A DNA stretch of 64,000 bases, taken from the NCBI RefSeq assembly GCF_001686925.1, contig NZ_LVEN01000044.1, positions 248,001-312,000 of the forward strand, written 5' to 3'. Each line of letters opens with the position of its first letter. Within the stretch, counting starts at the first letter, position 1. The notes under the pieces are model-generated. The model saw nothing but the letters and a program-made list of their open reading frames with translations, was not told the DNA's origin and searched no databases. This document shows, piece by piece, positions 63,846-64,000 of the stretch. This DNA is from Flavobacterium piscis (GTDB lineage: Bacteria; Bacteroidota; Bacteroidia; Flavobacteriales; Flavobacteriaceae). Position numbers and translations under genes: made by a program.

Positions 63846-63947
63846 TGTCATTTCAACAGAAGGGAGAAATCACACACGAAACTCGACAAAGATTGTTGAT
63901 TTTCGTTGTCGAGTTTCGTGTGTGATCCTTCCTGCGTCAGGATGACA
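63846..63947. repeat. Long-hairpin repeat element with TGTCAT/ATGACA ends
   Basis: A perfect 21-bp stem, 63869-63889 with 63906-63926 (core ACACGAAACTCGACAA), has a 16-nt loop. Outer arms TGTCAT-AAGG and CCTT-ATGACA extend the pairing imperfectly to 102 bp. There is no coding capacity and no T tract. The rest of 63537-64000 is other repeats or plain sequence. Confidence 0.75.
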
Positions 63948-64000
63948 AGATTGTGGTGAATATTCATTGTCGAGCTACTTGCGGAGATTTTTCGTTCCTC

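Noticed and set aside
1-64000. CRISPR arrays, tRNA and rRNA genes, transposases or integrases
   Set aside because: No regularly spaced direct repeats, tRNA cloverleaf candidates, rRNA-like blocks or DDE/tyrosine-recombinase motifs were seen.

Overview
This window is chromosomal DNA from a Bacteroidota bacterium, most likely Flavobacterium or a close relative. The evidence is low GC, promoters of the TAnnTTTG type, weak Shine-Dalgarno sequences, many small SC-type lipoproteins, a short-Q-loop cytochrome bd, TPR-containing sensor kinases and several families of short intergenic repeats. No rRNA, tRNA, CRISPR array, transposase or integrase was seen.

Layout. 1-13.5 kb is mostly housekeeping and stress metabolism. 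It holds a truncated MBL-fold sulfur hydrolase, an HD phosphohydrolase, cydAB, a DUF922-like zincin plus lipoprotein pair, a TSUP transporter, a Crp/Fnr regulator, a rhodanese, a GapN-like aldehyde dehydrogenase and an M1 aminopeptidase. 13.6-22 kb carries small envelope proteins and a complete RND efflux operon (adaptor, pump, outer-membrane factor).

22-36.8 kb is the most unusual part. It has two copies of a module made of a conserved leader, a tiny lipoprotein ending in a YADGPGD/proline motif, and a TPR sensor histidine kinase. The copies lie about 11 kb apart, and only the second has a response regulator. The two leaders share two helices, interleaved like an H-type pseudoknot, with paired compensating base changes. 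Between the modules lie a GH1 beta-glucosidase, small secreted proteins and a compact minus-strand five-gene cassette (27.9-32.0 kb): WYL-like, KTSC-like and WYL-like small proteins, an RloC/PrrC-like ABC ATPase, and a PD-(D/E)xK-like nuclease. A 39-bp near-perfect direct repeat flanks this cassette, which looks like a mobile defence module.

36.8-46.2 kb holds a giant multi-PAS soluble histidine kinase with its CheY-like partner, an MscS-type channel and a CPA1 Na+/H+ antiporter. 46.3-61.3 kb is a 15-kb single-orientation defence island. In transcription order it reads hsdR, a secreted MORN-like protein, hsdM, hsdS, an ATPase/HNH pair resembling Septu, mcrB and mcrC. 62.0-63.5 kb is a membrane glycosyltransferase preceded by an excellent sigma-54 promoter match.

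Intergenic regions are rich in interspersed palindromic repeats: an about 83-bp stem-loop family in three copies, an element bounded by AAACACATAGAAACATAG in two copies, and several shorter families. All assignments rest on reading motifs by eye; no database search was run.
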